Source: Parahoeflea halophila
Lineage (GTDB): Bacteria > Pseudomonadota > Alphaproteobacteria > Rhizobiales > Rhizobiaceae
Direction: 5' to 3'
DNA: 64,000 bases
NCBI RefSeq assembly: GCF_900220985.1
Contig: NZ_OCPC01000001.1
Span: 474,836-538,835, forward strand
Position numbers and translations under genes: made by a program. This document shows positions 8,417 to 16,521 of this stretch, piece after piece (position 1 is the first letter of the stretch; the number at the start of each line of letters is the position of its first letter). The notes under the pieces are model-generated. The model saw nothing but the letters and a program-made list of their open reading frames with translations. It was not told where the DNA came from and did no database searches.

Positions 8417-10117
8417 TCACAGGATGACCCGGACCGCCGCAGCGTCCGGATCGAGTGAAACCACCGATTTCCTGGTGATGTAGTTTTCCATCAGATCGTA
8501 GATGGCGGGTCCTTCGACCCCTTCATTGACCGAAGCCCAGCCGCCGACCGTGTAGCTCTTGCCCGCCTCGATCGGCTCGCCGCTGCCGGTCAGCCGCATG
8601 TCGGAGATGCGTTCGCCCATGCCGGCATTTGGTGTGCAGCTGTAGGTAAAGCCGCCGACGCGCACCATGTCGCCACCCTGCTGCAGGAACGGATCCTTGT
8701 TGAACAGGTTGTCGCAGACATCCTCCATGATGTCTTTCAACTGTGCGCCGGTGAATTCCAGCCTGTACACCGACGGGTAGCTCATCGAGGTTTCCGAATA
8801 GAGATCGTCAATGGTGATCTCGGAGCCAGGAAGCAGCGTCGTGCCCCAGCGGAAGCCCGGCGACAGCGCGATCTCGGTGTCGCGCTCTTCCATGATCCCC
8901 TGACAGATCAGGTCGTCCCAGGTGCCGTTAAAATTGCCGCGCCGGTAGAGCAAGGTGTCGGTGGTGCCGATCACACGTTGTGTCTCGGCCTCGTAAGGGG
9001 CACGCATCTCGTCGATCTTGGCCGCCATCTCCTGATCCGGTGCAATCACATCCGAGAAGACCGGGATCAGGTTGGAGCTGTACCCCGTCACCTTTCCGTC
9101 CCTGACCTCAAGGTCGATGCGGCCGAGATACTTGCCGTGCGAGCCCGACGACATCAAAAGCGTGCCGTCGACTTCAAGGGCAATCGGGGTGGCGTCGTGG
9201 GTGTGGCCGGTCATGATCACGTCGAGCCCACTGACCGTCGAGGCGATCTTGCGGTCGACGTCGAAGCCGTTGTGCGACAGCATCACAACGATCTCTGCCC
9301 CCTCTTCCCGCGCCGCGTTGACATTGGCCTGCAGCACGTCCGGGCGGATGCCGAACGACCATTTCGGGAACATCCAGCTCGGATTGGCGATCGGCGTATA
9401 GGGCATGGCCTGGCCGATGACGGCGACCTTGACACCGCCGCGCTCGAAATAGGCGGTGTGCTCAAATGCCGGCTCGTCCCATTCCGCATCGAAGATGTTG
9501 GAGGCGAGGAACGGATAACCCATCGCATCGACCAGTTCGAGGAAGCGGTCTTCGCCGAAGGTGAATTCCCAATGCCCGGTCATGGCATCGGGTTTCAAAA
9601 GCTTCATGCATTCGACCATATCCATGCCGTTGGTCTTCAGCGATGTATAGGAGCCCTGCCAGGTATCGCCGCCATCCAGGAACAGAACCTTGTCGTCGCC
9701 GCGTTCGGCACGGATCGCCTTGACCAGTGTCGCGGTGCGGTCAAGTCCGCCGAGCTTGCCGTAGGTCCGGGCCAGGTCGACATAATCGACCATCGTGTGG
9801 GCATAGGCGTAACGGCTGCCCTTCTCGATGCCGAAATAGTCGAGAAACGCCTCGCCGACCAGGTGCGGCGGTACGCCGGCATAATCGCCGACGCCGATAT
9901 TGGTGTCGGGCGGCCGGAAGAAAACCGGCTTGAGCTGGGCGTGGCAATCGGTGAAATGCAGCAGCGTCACCTGCCCCTTGGAATCGAACCTGAGCAGATC
10001 GTCCTGAGTCAGCTTCTGCTGCGCCAACGCCCGGGCGGGATTGGCGCCAAGACCGACAGCCCCCAGCACAAAACCGGCATTGAGCGCATATTGCAGAAAA
10101 TCTCTCCTGGTATGCAT
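8417..10117 (-). CDS. soxB: SoxB, thiosulfohydrolase
   Basis: Periplasmic dinuclear-manganese hydrolase of the 5'-nucleotidase/metallophosphoesterase fold that releases sulfate from SoxY-bound S-sulfonate. It has a Tat signal (TRRDFLQYALNAGF) and metal-ligand motifs HFTDCHAQLKP, DGGDTWQGS, TGHWEFTFG (diagnostic for SoxB), LSHNGFDVD and MTGHTHD. The C-terminal 5'-nucleotidase domain covers roughly residues 370-560. I choose the ATG at 10117 (MHTRRDF) because GGAG lies 6 bases upstream; an in-frame ATG at 10129 is possible. It is separated from soxA by a 230-base gap, the largest inside the sox run. Confidence 0.94.
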   Translation of the reverse strand: MHTRRDFLQYALNAGFVLGAVGLGANPARALAQQKLTQDDLLRFDSKGQVTLLHFTDCHAQLKPVFFRPPDTNIGVGDYAGVPPHLVGEAFLDYFGIEKGSRYAYAHTMVDYVDLARTYGKLGGLDRTATLVKAIRAERGDDKVLFLDGGDTWQGSYTSLKTNGMDMVECMKLLKPDAMTGHWEFTFGEDRFLELVDAMGYPFLASNIFDAEWDEPAFEHTAYFERGGVKVAVIGQAMPYTPIANPSWMFPKWSFGIRPDVLQANVNAAREEGAEIVVMLSHNGFDVDRKIASTVSGLDVIMTGHTHDATPIALEVDGTLLMSSGSHGKYLGRIDLEVRDGKVTGYSSNLIPVFSDVIAPDQEMAAKIDEMRAPYEAETQRVIGTTDTLLYRRGNFNGTWDDLICQGIMEERDTEIALSPGFRWGTTLLPGSEITIDDLYSETSMSYPSVYRLEFTGAQLKDIMEDVCDNLFNKDPFLQQGGDMVRVGGFTYSCTPNAGMGERISDMRLTGSGEPIEAGKSYTVGGWASVNEGVEGPAIYDLMENYITRKSVVSLDPDAAAVRVIL

Positions 10118-10309
10118 TTCAGTCTCCATTCGGGCGAAAACGGACGAACAAACCCGCTCCGGCGTTGGCCAGAATCCGTATTCACATTTAATTTCAACTC
10201 GTTAACGCAGAACTTTTCAAGTTTCTCAAAACTGAAGTCAGCTGTTCTGCACCATCAAACTGCAGCTGGGGCAAAGGCGGATCCGACCGGACACGCGGAC
10301 CCTGCCGGG

Positions 10310-10337
10310 TGCCGGAGGCGCCAACACGCCTCCGGCA
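10310..10337 (-). other. Stem-loop in the soxA-soxB gap
   Basis: A perfect 11-bp inverted repeat (TGCCGGAGGCG, six-base loop, then its complement) lies 10 bases after the soxA stop codon. On the transcribed minus strand no run of T follows, so it is not a standard intrinsic terminator. It may be a transcript-stabilising or processing element, or a weak attenuator that makes soxXYZA mRNA more abundant than soxBCDEF mRNA. Confidence 0.6.
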
Positions 10338-10347
10338 GTTTCAAAGC

Positions 10348-11196
10348 TTACTGGCGCACCGACGGGGTTTCGACCGAAAGGCCGGTGCCGCGCCATGTCA
10401 CATAAGTCTCAAGCGCCATCAGATCGTCCGAAAACGCGTCGGGCTGTACTGCTCGGGTGTCACGGATACATCCGCGGAAACGCTGGTGCAGCGAAGTCAG
10501 CCCGCTCTTGAGCCGGTAGGTCGGAAACCCGTTGACCTGGCCCTGGCTCAGGTGGTCGGCGCGGATCATCTTGCCCATGGCCACCTCATGGCAGCTTGCG
10601 CAGGCGAGGTTCAGCTGACCGGTGCGGGTGTAGTAGACATCCTTGCCCCGCTCCCACCAGCTCTGCATCTCGCCCTCTGTCAGATCCAGCTTGACCGGCA
10701 TGCCCAGCGACTGATGCTTGATATAGGCAGTCAGTTCCTGTTGGCCGCCCTTGTTGAAGGGCAGCGCCTCTGCGCCCATCTGCTCGGTCCGGCACTTGTT
10801 GATCTGCAGCTCGACATTGATCGGCCTGCCCGAATCCGCATCCCATTTCGGGAAGCTTGCGCCCACGCCCTTCATGCTTTCGGCAGCATCACCATGACAC
10901 GAAGCGCAGGACTTCCCCGCCGTGCCCTCGACCGTGTTCCACATGGCTTCGCCGTCCTCGACGGCGATCATGCCGGGATTTTCGAACGAGTCACGCGACA
11001 GGTCGCGGGTTTCCTTCTCACGGAACAGCCACCCCGAATACAGCTCGTCGAAGGGATGACCTTCAGGCGCAGCTGTGCGGGTGACAATCGGAACGCCATC
11101 GATCTCGAGCGTGTCGTCGACAGGATCGGCCCAAATCGGACCGGACCCCGCAAGCGAGGCCGCCAACACAACACCGGCAACTAAAAGTCTCTTCAT
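10348..11196 (-). CDS. soxA: SoxA, diheme cytochrome c of the SoxAX complex
   Basis: Catalytic cytochrome of SoxAX, which oxidatively couples thiosulfate to the SoxY cysteine. A signal peptide ends near IWADP. There are two heme motifs, both CASCH (residues 97-101 and 199-203), so this is the diheme SoxA form. The cysteine that becomes the persulfide heme ligand is C243 in QRFRGCIRDTR. The protein has 282 residues. GGAG lies about 7 bases before the ATG. Upstream, soxZ ends 66 bases away. Confidence 0.94.
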   Translation of the reverse strand: MKRLLVAGVVLAASLAGSGPIWADPVDDTLEIDGVPIVTRTAAPEGHPFDELYSGWLFREKETRDLSRDSFENPGMIAVEDGEAMWNTVEGTAGKSCASCHGDAAESMKGVGASFPKWDADSGRPINVELQINKCRTEQMGAEALPFNKGGQQELTAYIKHQSLGMPVKLDLTEGEMQSWWERGKDVYYTRTGQLNLACASCHEVAMGKMIRADHLSQGQVNGFPTYRLKSGLTSLHQRFRGCIRDTRAVQPDAFSDDLMALETYVTWRGTGLSVETPSVRQ

Positions 11197-11262
11197 AACA
11201 GTCTCCGTCCTCCCGGGATCTCCCTTGCGCGAAACTCCCCCGCGCCCGGGACCCTCCCACAG

Positions 11263-11586
11263 TTATTTGACTTCGATCGGTGCCTCGGCCTCGTAAACCG
11301 ACCCGTCATCATCGAGCCAGGTGAACTTGAAGGTGCCGCTGGCCGGGACCTTGGCGTTGAACTCGAAATAGGGATTGGCGGAAATCGCCGGATCCAGATC
11401 ACATTGGAACACCATCTGCCCTTCGAAGGTGCAGGTGAACTTGTTGATGATCTGACGCGGAATGGGATTGCCATCCTTGTCCTTGCGCTGGCCAGATTCC
11501 ATCTCGTGGCTTATCAGCGTCTTGATGGTGATCACCTCACCGGCCGAAGCCGACTTGGGCACCTTGATGCGTGGTTTTGATGCCAT
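11263..11586 (-). CDS. soxZ: SoxZ, sulfur carrier complex subunit
   Basis: Small periplasmic beta-sandwich protein of 107 residues that forms the SoxYZ carrier with SoxY. The sequence begins MASKPRIKVPKSASAGEVI and keeps the family segment ISHEMESGQRKDKDGNPIPR. As is normal for SoxZ there is no signal peptide; it is carried across the membrane with SoxY by the Tat system. It lies 21 bases downstream of soxY, so the two subunits are likely made together. Confidence 0.95.
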   Translation of the reverse strand: MASKPRIKVPKSASAGEVITIKTLISHEMESGQRKDKDGNPIPRQIINKFTCTFEGQMVFQCDLDPAISANPYFEFNAKVPASGTFKFTWLDDDGSVYEAEAPIEVK

Positions 11587-11607
11587 TTTTCAAATTCCTG
11601 TCCTGGC

Positions 11608-12063
11608 TCAGCCGCCGCAGCCGCCGATGGTTACCTTGACTTGCTTCTTGTCCATGAAGAACGAGCCGTCCTTCATCTTCGCGACCGCGATGACGTTCTG
11701 GGTCTTGGCAAGACGCATCCGGGTCGTCGCAAGGGCTTCGCCGCTCAACTCGGTAAAGTGAAACGTGGCGACCGCCGGGTTGGGGTTGCCGTCGGCGAAG
11801 ATGACCACGGATTCGACCAGATCGTCGCCCTCCATGGCGCTGTCGACACTGATCGACACCGGCACCGTGTTGCCGTTCTCCGCGATTTCAGGCGCGGTCA
11901 AGGTGATCTTGCCTTCCGCCGGGGTAGCCCCGCCGGTGAAATCCATGACCATCTTCTCCGCGTCCTCCGCAGAGGCCATTGCCGGCGAGATCCGCCCGCC
12001 GGCGATCGCGAATGCTGCCGCACCCGCAGTCAGTCCTAAGACATTGCGTCTTGTCAGTTGCAT
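11608..12063 (-). CDS. soxY: SoxY, sulfur-carrying subunit
   Basis: Sulfur carrier of the Sox pathway; intermediates stay covalently bound to the cysteine of its C-terminal swinging arm. The arm is visible as the C-terminal GGCGG. A Tat signal (TRRNVLGLTAGAAAFA) exports the SoxYZ pair. The mature domain is an immunoglobulin-like sandwich of about 115 residues. The start at 12063 (MQLTRRN) has AAAGGAG 11 bases upstream; a longer frame back to 12120 would run into soxX. Soxz follows after 21 bases. Confidence 0.95.
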   Translation of the reverse strand: MQLTRRNVLGLTAGAAAFAIAGGRISPAMASAEDAEKMVMDFTGGATPAEGKITLTAPEIAENGNTVPVSISVDSAMEGDDLVESVVIFADGNPNPAVATFHFTELSGEALATTRMRLAKTQNVIAVAKMKDGSFFMDKKQVKVTIGGCGG

Positions 12064-12088
12064 TGGCTTCGAGCTCCTTTGCTCCAGA

Positions 12089-12553
12089 TTATTCCTTGAG
12101 GGTGCCGAGATAGGCCACAACGTCCTCTACCTGCTGCGCAGTCAGGATCGTCTGCCCTTCCAGATCTTCCCTCAGATGTTTTCCCACCTCCAGCGAGTAG
12201 AAACCGGGCATGATCGTTGCTTCGGTGAAGATCTGCTTGGAATTGGCCACGATGGCCCGCAGCATCGGCTCTTCCCAGCGATCCGCCACACCATCCAGGG
12301 AGGGCCCGACATCGCCGTGGAACAGCTCGCCCGACATGTCGGCATTGGCGTGGCAAGCCAGGCAATTTCCAAGCTTGCGGCTCTTGAATGTTTCCGCACC
12401 GGCAACAGGATCGCCCGCCACACCGGTCAGCGAGGTCATGACCCCTTCATCGCCGAACTCGACCGCGTCAGGCGCAACTTCGCTCGCAAACGCCGCGGTC
12501 GACAGCGTCATTGCCGCGATCGCCCCCAGTGTAAAATGCATCCGCCTTGTCAT
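12089..12553 (-). CDS. soxX: SoxX, monoheme cytochrome c of the SoxAX complex
   Basis: Electron-accepting cytochrome of SoxAX. A signal peptide ends near AAFASE, followed by a single CLACH heme motif (residues 64-68) and a distal methionine candidate in TIMPGFYS. The protein has 154 residues. The start at 12553 is preceded by GAGGAGGAAGCGCCAA. It is the first gene of the XYZABCDEF run and lies 124 bases downstream of soxW. That gap contains an inverted-repeat candidate operator, so this is a probable promoter. Confidence 0.93.
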   Translation of the reverse strand: MTRRMHFTLGAIAAMTLSTAAFASEVAPDAVEFGDEGVMTSLTGVAGDPVAGAETFKSRKLGNCLACHANADMSGELFHGDVGPSLDGVADRWEEPMLRAIVANSKQIFTEATIMPGFYSLEVGKHLREDLEGQTILTAQQVEDVVAYLGTLKE

Positions 12554-12638
12554 TTGGCGCTTCCTCCTCCGATTTCCCGGACACAAGCCGTCCGGTTCCG
12601 CTCCGATTCCACGATACGCATACTCCGCCCCACAATCA

Positions 12639-12662
12639 ATGCAAAAATATGATTTCTTGAAT
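12639..12662 (-). promoter_or_regulatory. Candidate sox operator upstream of soxX
   Basis: On the transcribed strand the site reads ATTCAAGA, ten bases, then TTGCAT: imperfect half-sites 24 bases across in an AT-rich pocket of otherwise G+C-rich DNA. The half-sites and spacing resemble the stronger inverted repeat in front of soxS (ATGCAAGA, then TTGCAAT). It lies 86 bases upstream of the soxX start. An ArsR-type SoxR repressor is the known regulator of such clusters; assignment to it is an inference, because no soxR is in the window. Confidence 0.4.
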
Positions 12663-12677
12663 GTATGATCCTGCGCT

Positions 12678-13277
12678 CTACTCCGCCTCGAGACGCCCCG
12701 CGGCGCGCAACTCGTTTATGATACGGGCGTGATATTTCTGGAAGTGCTCGTCCCCCTCATAGCCCTTTTCGGCCACCCATTTGAACATGTTGAGGAACGT
12801 CCATTTGCCAAAAGCGCCGGGCATGGTCGCCACCGCCGCCTCGGCCACAGTCATCCCTTCCGGCACATCCTCCGGCAGGAACACCAATGTTGGCGTGAAG
12901 ACATAGCCCCATTTGCGCGCCGCCGTCTTCTCGGTCAGGACGTCGCCATCGAGATCGGTCACTTCTTCGTCACCGAACATGTTGTACTGCACGACCTTGA
13001 AATTCGCCTTGATGAAATCCGAGACTTCCGGATCTGACAGCAGGTCCTCGTGCATCTTGGCGCAATAGATGCAGCCGCGCTGTTCGAAGACCATCACCAG
13101 CCGCTTGCCCTCGTCCCTTGCCGCCTCGATATCCTCGGCGACATCGCGGAAGGTGAGCGCGAACCAGTCCTGCTTGTGCAGCCCGTCCTCGCCGATCCCG
13201 GCGGTCAGAGCCTGACTTGTCAGCCCTGTCAGCGCCGTCAGGGCGGCGAGTGCCAAAAATGCGCGTCTGATCATCAT
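12678..13277 (-). CDS. soxW: SoxW, periplasmic thioredoxin
   Basis: Thioredoxin-fold protein of about 200 residues with a signal peptide and the redox motif RGCIYCAKMHEDLL, as in SoxW. It takes electrons from membrane protein SoxV and is thought to keep the SoxY cysteine reduced. The downstream cis-proline region reads YVFTPTLVFL. AGGAG lies 4 and 7 bases before two consecutive ATGs at 13277 and 13274, so the exact start is undecided by one codon. It begins 8 bases after the soxV stop. Confidence 0.9.
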   Translation of the reverse strand: MMIRRAFLALAALTALTGLTSQALTAGIGEDGLHKQDWFALTFRDVAEDIEAARDEGKRLVMVFEQRGCIYCAKMHEDLLSDPEVSDFIKANFKVVQYNMFGDEEVTDLDGDVLTEKTAARKWGYVFTPTLVFLPEDVPEGMTVAEAAVATMPGAFGKWTFLNMFKWVAEKGYEGDEHFQKYHARIINELRAAGRLEAE

Positions 13278-13284
13278 ACCTCTC

Positions 13285-14019
13285 CTAACCGATGGTAGCG
13301 AAAGCGGGAAACATCTCAAGCAGCCACTGGGCGATCCGCGACATCTGCCCGGTCATGAACAGGATGCCGGTTATGACCAGAAGTACGCCCATGGCCTTTT
13401 CGATCACAGCCATATGCTTCTTGATCCGGGTCGAAAACCGGATGAAGCGGCTTGCGAAAAACCCGGCAACGACAAAGGGAATCCCGATCCCGAGCGCGTA
13501 AAGCCCCAGGAGCAGCGCACCCTGCCCGGCGCTTTCCTTGGCCGCGGCCATGAACAGGATCGCCGCCAGGATGGGCCCCACGCAAGGCGTCCAGCCGAAG
13601 GCAAAGGCAAGTCCCATCACATAGGCGCCGATCATGCCGGCCGGCTTTCGCTCGACCTGGACCCGCGCCTCGCGGTAAAGCAGCGCAAACCGGAACACGC
13701 CGAGAAAGTGCAGCCCCATTACAAGGATCAGCACCCCGGCAATGATCGACAATACGTCGAAATAGCGGGCAACCGATTGCCCGATCACGCTGGCGGTTGC
13801 GCCTAGTGACACGAAAACCGTGCTGAACCCCAGCACGAAGAAAATCGAGGCCAGCGCGATGCGCCGTGATGCCACCGCATCGGCATCGGCATTCTTGACC
13901 TCGTTGAAACTCATTCCCGCCAGATAGGCGAGATAGGGCGGCACGATCGGCAGCACGCAGGGCGAGAAGAATGACAGCAGTCCCGCCAGCAGTGCTGCGC
14001 CGTACCCGACATCAATCAT
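13285..14019 (-). CDS. soxV: SoxV, CcdA/DsbD-like membrane electron carrier
   Basis: Polytopic CcdA-family membrane protein of 244 residues that passes electrons from cytoplasmic thioredoxin to the periplasmic SoxW. The two conserved membrane cysteines are in FFSPCVLPIVPPYLAYL (near residue 21) and FGWTPCVGPILAA. Six hydrophobic segments are apparent. The ATG at 14019 has GGAGG 8 bases upstream; a TTG one codon earlier is also open. It heads the minus-strand sox run and faces soxS across a 253-base divergent region. Confidence 0.92.
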   Translation of the reverse strand: MIDVGYGAALLAGLLSFFSPCVLPIVPPYLAYLAGMSFNEVKNADADAVASRRIALASIFFVLGFSTVFVSLGATASVIGQSVARYFDVLSIIAGVLILVMGLHFLGVFRFALLYREARVQVERKPAGMIGAYVMGLAFAFGWTPCVGPILAAILFMAAAKESAGQGALLLGLYALGIGIPFVVAGFFASRFIRFSTRIKKHMAVIEKAMGVLLVITGILFMTGQMSRIAQWLLEMFPAFATIG

Positions 14020-14207
14020 CAATCAGTCCTCCACTGCGGTACTGCAACATCGCCCCTGCCACGGCAGTATCAGGCTCCGGCACGGTCCGGATCCCTGCCG
14101 TTTGTGGTCATGCCCCGTTGTGTTCACGCATGGCCGATTGCGCAAGCCACGAAGCGAACCTATCCCTGAAACCCGCGCATCCCCAAGGACAGGATCAGCA
14201 CCAAGGC

Positions 14208-14245
14208 GATTGCAAGATATGCAAGATTATATATATATTGCAATC
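14208..14245. promoter_or_regulatory. 38-bp inverted repeat in the soxV-soxS divergent promoter region
   Basis: The left arm GATTGCAAGATAT (14208-14220) and right arm ATATATTGCAATC (14233-14245) are complementary at 12 of 13 positions around a 12-base AT-rich spacer. It ends 27 bases before the soxS ATG, placing it over the likely soxS promoter core. A second TGCAAGAT half-site sits in the spacer. Size and composition fit a winged-helix ArsR-type operator such as that of SoxR. Binding is not shown by the sequence. Confidence 0.55.
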
Positions 14246-14272
14246 ACTATTTCACGGAACCGGACCGGGCTC

Positions 14273-14626
14273 ATGTCCTCAGTTTACGCAGCGGCGCTGG
14301 CCTTTCTCCTTGTCCTGTCAGCTCCTGTTACGGCTGCGGAAATGGTGATGTTCGAGCAGCCCGGCTGCTTCTGGTGCAAGCGCTTCAACGAGGAGATCGC
14401 GCCCGCCTGGCCAAAGACCGAACAGGGCCGGCGCGCGCCGCTGCGCCGGGTCGACATACACGAGCCGCTGCCCGAAGACCTGGCCGGAATCCCGGTCGAG
14501 CGTTTCACCCCGACCTTTGTGCTGGTCGAAGAGGGGCGCGAAATTGCCCGGCTGCGAGGCTATCCGGGCGACCAGTTCTTCTGGGCACTGGTCGACGAGA
14601 TGCTGGCAAAGCTGGATGAGAAATGA
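14273..14626 (+). CDS. soxS: SoxS, periplasmic thioredoxin-like protein
   Basis: Small thioredoxin-like protein of 117 residues with a signal peptide ending near PVTAA and the motif QPGCFWCKRFNEEI (C32, C35). The cis-proline region is RFTPTFVLVEEG. In Paracoccus, SoxS is a periplasmic thiol-disulfide protein needed for full activity of the Sox system. It is divergent from soxV and just upstream of a soxT-like gene. The start at 14273 (MSSVYAAAL) leaves a normal leader; an upstream in-frame extension from 14102 would cross the inverted repeat and is rejected. The ribosome-binding site is weak. Confidence 0.85.
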   Translation: MSSVYAAALAFLLVLSAPVTAAEMVMFEQPGCFWCKRFNEEIAPAWPKTEQGRRAPLRRVDIHEPLPEDLAGIPVERFTPTFVLVEEGREIARLRGYPGDQFFWALVDEMLAKLDEK

Positions 14627-14932
14627 TCGCCCCGCGCCAGGCCCGAATTGTGGCGCTGCCGCAGGGGGCCGTTTCGCAGCAACGCGCACGGCTTCGCTGC
14701 GACCGCCTGGTCACGTCCCGGCGTGAAGGCCGCAGCAGTCACTGCTTGATTGCCGGTCCTGATGTATCCGGGGTCGCTGACTCGCTCGAGGGCTTTCTCA
14801 GCGACGCCGATGACCCGGGAAGGATCAGTGGTCAGGACCGAAACGGAAGCATTGCTTGCGCGAGACGCAGGCACTGCCTAAGCTTGAAACCAGGGCCGGT
14901 GGGACGGCCGTGACCGGGAGGAAGTCGCCGTC
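14627..14932. other. Gap between soxS and the soxT-like gene
   Basis: About 306 bases with only short, unsupported open frames on both strands. No clear terminator was found. The only signal identified is the GGGAGG ribosome-binding site of the next gene. Confidence 0.5.
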
Positions 14933-16024
14933 ATGATGGATTTTGGATGGGTGCTGGCGCTGTCGGGCTGCCTGGTCGGCTCGATCATCGGCTTTGTTGC
15001 CAGGCGCAGCCATTTTTGCACCATGGCAGCGCTTGAACGGCACTGGTACGCCGCCGACGACAACCCGCTGCGTGCCTGGGCGCTGGCAGCGTTCACGGCG
15101 CTGCTTGCCACCCAGGTGCTCGGCGCGGCAGGGTTCGCAAACGTGGAAAACTCCTTCTATCTTACCGAGCCGCTGCCCGTCGCCGGCGCCATTGTCGGCG
15201 GCTTGATGTTCGGCCTCGGCATGGCGCTGGTCGGCACCTGCGGCTTCGGCGCTCTGGTGCGGCTTGGTGGCGGCAATCTGCGGGCGCTGGTGGTGCTCAC
15301 CGGCCTCGGACTGGCAGCACTCGCCGCCCAGCGCGGCATCACCGGCCATGTCCGCGTCGCCCTGCTCGACCCGCTCGCCGTTGATTTGTCGGGCTTCGGC
15401 GGACAATCGGCAGGTGCCCTGCTGTCACATGTGTTCGGCTTTGACGTCAGCCTGATCCTGGCTCTGCTCCTCGGCCTTGCCGGGCTCTGGTGGGTGTTCG
15501 GATCGGCAAGCTTCCGCGCCGACCGCGGCCGCGTCCTCGCAGGCCTTGTCATCGGCCTGTGCATTGCGGCGGGTTGGCTCATCACCAGCTTTGTCGCCGA
15601 CCACGCGCTCTATCCGGTGCAGCTTGAGGCCGGATCCTTTGTCATGCCGGTTGGCGACACCATCCTGCAGATCATCACCGTGACTGGGGAATTACCCGAT
15701 TACGGCGTCGGCGTTGTGGTCGGCGTGTTTTTGGGCGCGGCCATCTCCGCCTTTCGCTCCCACGACATGCGCTGGGAGGCCTGCGACGATGCCCGCGAAC
15801 TCTCCCGCCACCTGCTCGGCGCCTTCCTGATGGGAACCGGCGGCGTTTTCGCCATGGGCTGCACCATCGGCCAGGGCGTCAGCGCCGTCTCGGTCCTGGC
15901 CATTTCCGCTCCCATCGTCATGCTTTCCATCGCCGCCGGCGCCCGCATCGGCCTCGGTCTGCTGATGGAGGGCAAGGCGTTTGGCTTCCTGGCCGACTGG
16001 CGGGCCACCGAAAAGAGGCTATGA
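14933..16024 (+). CDS. soxT: SoxT-like YeeE/YedE sulfur transporter
   Basis: Polytopic membrane protein of 363 residues in the YeeE/YedE (thiosulfate/sulfur permease) family. Conserved cysteine motifs line the expected sulfur path: RRSHFCTMAALE, GTCGFGALVRLGGG and MGCTIGQGVSA, in two pseudo-symmetric halves. Family members such as TsuA import thiosulfate through cysteine relays. In other alphaproteobacterial sox loci soxT neighbours soxR/soxS, which matches this position. Substrate here could be thiosulfate, sulfide or a persulfide. GGGAGG lies 11 bases before the first of two ATGs. Confidence 0.85.
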   Translation: MMDFGWVLALSGCLVGSIIGFVARRSHFCTMAALERHWYAADDNPLRAWALAAFTALLATQVLGAAGFANVENSFYLTEPLPVAGAIVGGLMFGLGMALVGTCGFGALVRLGGGNLRALVVLTGLGLAALAAQRGITGHVRVALLDPLAVDLSGFGGQSAGALLSHVFGFDVSLILALLLGLAGLWWVFGSASFRADRGRVLAGLVIGLCIAAGWLITSFVADHALYPVQLEAGSFVMPVGDTILQIITVTGELPDYGVGVVVGVFLGAAISAFRSHDMRWEACDDARELSRHLLGAFLMGTGGVFAMGCTIGQGVSAVSVLAISAPIVMLSIAAGARIGLGLLMEGKAFGFLADWRATEKRL

Positions 16025-16100
16025 CGGGCTGTTGCTCCGTGCCATTATTCTTGCCGAACTCGATATTTGTCTTTTCAACAAGTTCCCAGAGCCAGAACAA

Positions 16101-16409
16101 ATGAACATGAAGATTTCAGCTGGCCTTGTCCACGAGATGCCGGACGATCTGCGCGATGCACTGACGCAGAAATCAGAAATCACCATCCGTTGGGAAGGCC
16201 TGACACCGATCGGCCGAAACGAGTTCATCTGCTGGGTTGAGGATGCAAAACAGGACAAGACCCGGACGAGACGAATCAAGCGAACTGTCGAAGAGCTTCT
16301 CGAAGGTCAGAAGCGCCCCTGCTGCTGGGCAGGCTGTATCCATCGCACCGACAAGAAGCCCGGTAAATGGCAGCAGGCAGTGCTGATCGACAAGAAATCG
16401 AACAGGTAG
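16101..16409 (+). CDS. OmdA/YdeI-like small protein
   Basis: A 102-residue protein with the OmdA (YdeI/OmpD-associated, 'bacteriocin-protection') pattern: a WVEDAKQDKTRTRRIKRTVE helix followed by KRPCCWAGCIHR. The N-terminus (ISAGLVHEMPDDLRDAL) fits the same family. Molecular function is not established. It is tandem to soxT with a 76-base gap but has no obvious link to sulfur metabolism. The start may be 16101 or the second ATG at 16107; no strong ribosome-binding site distinguishes them. Confidence 0.7.
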   Translation: MNMKISAGLVHEMPDDLRDALTQKSEITIRWEGLTPIGRNEFICWVEDAKQDKTRTRRIKRTVEELLEGQKRPCCWAGCIHRTDKKPGKWQQAVLIDKKSNR

Positions 16410-16521
16410 AGATCAGCACCAGTCTCGTGTGCTCGTCCGGAACTCCGTTCCTTAAGACTGCTTATTTACGTGACGTGATTGGCCGGCATGCAAAATCCAC
16501 TGCGCGCCGCAAGCGCACCCA

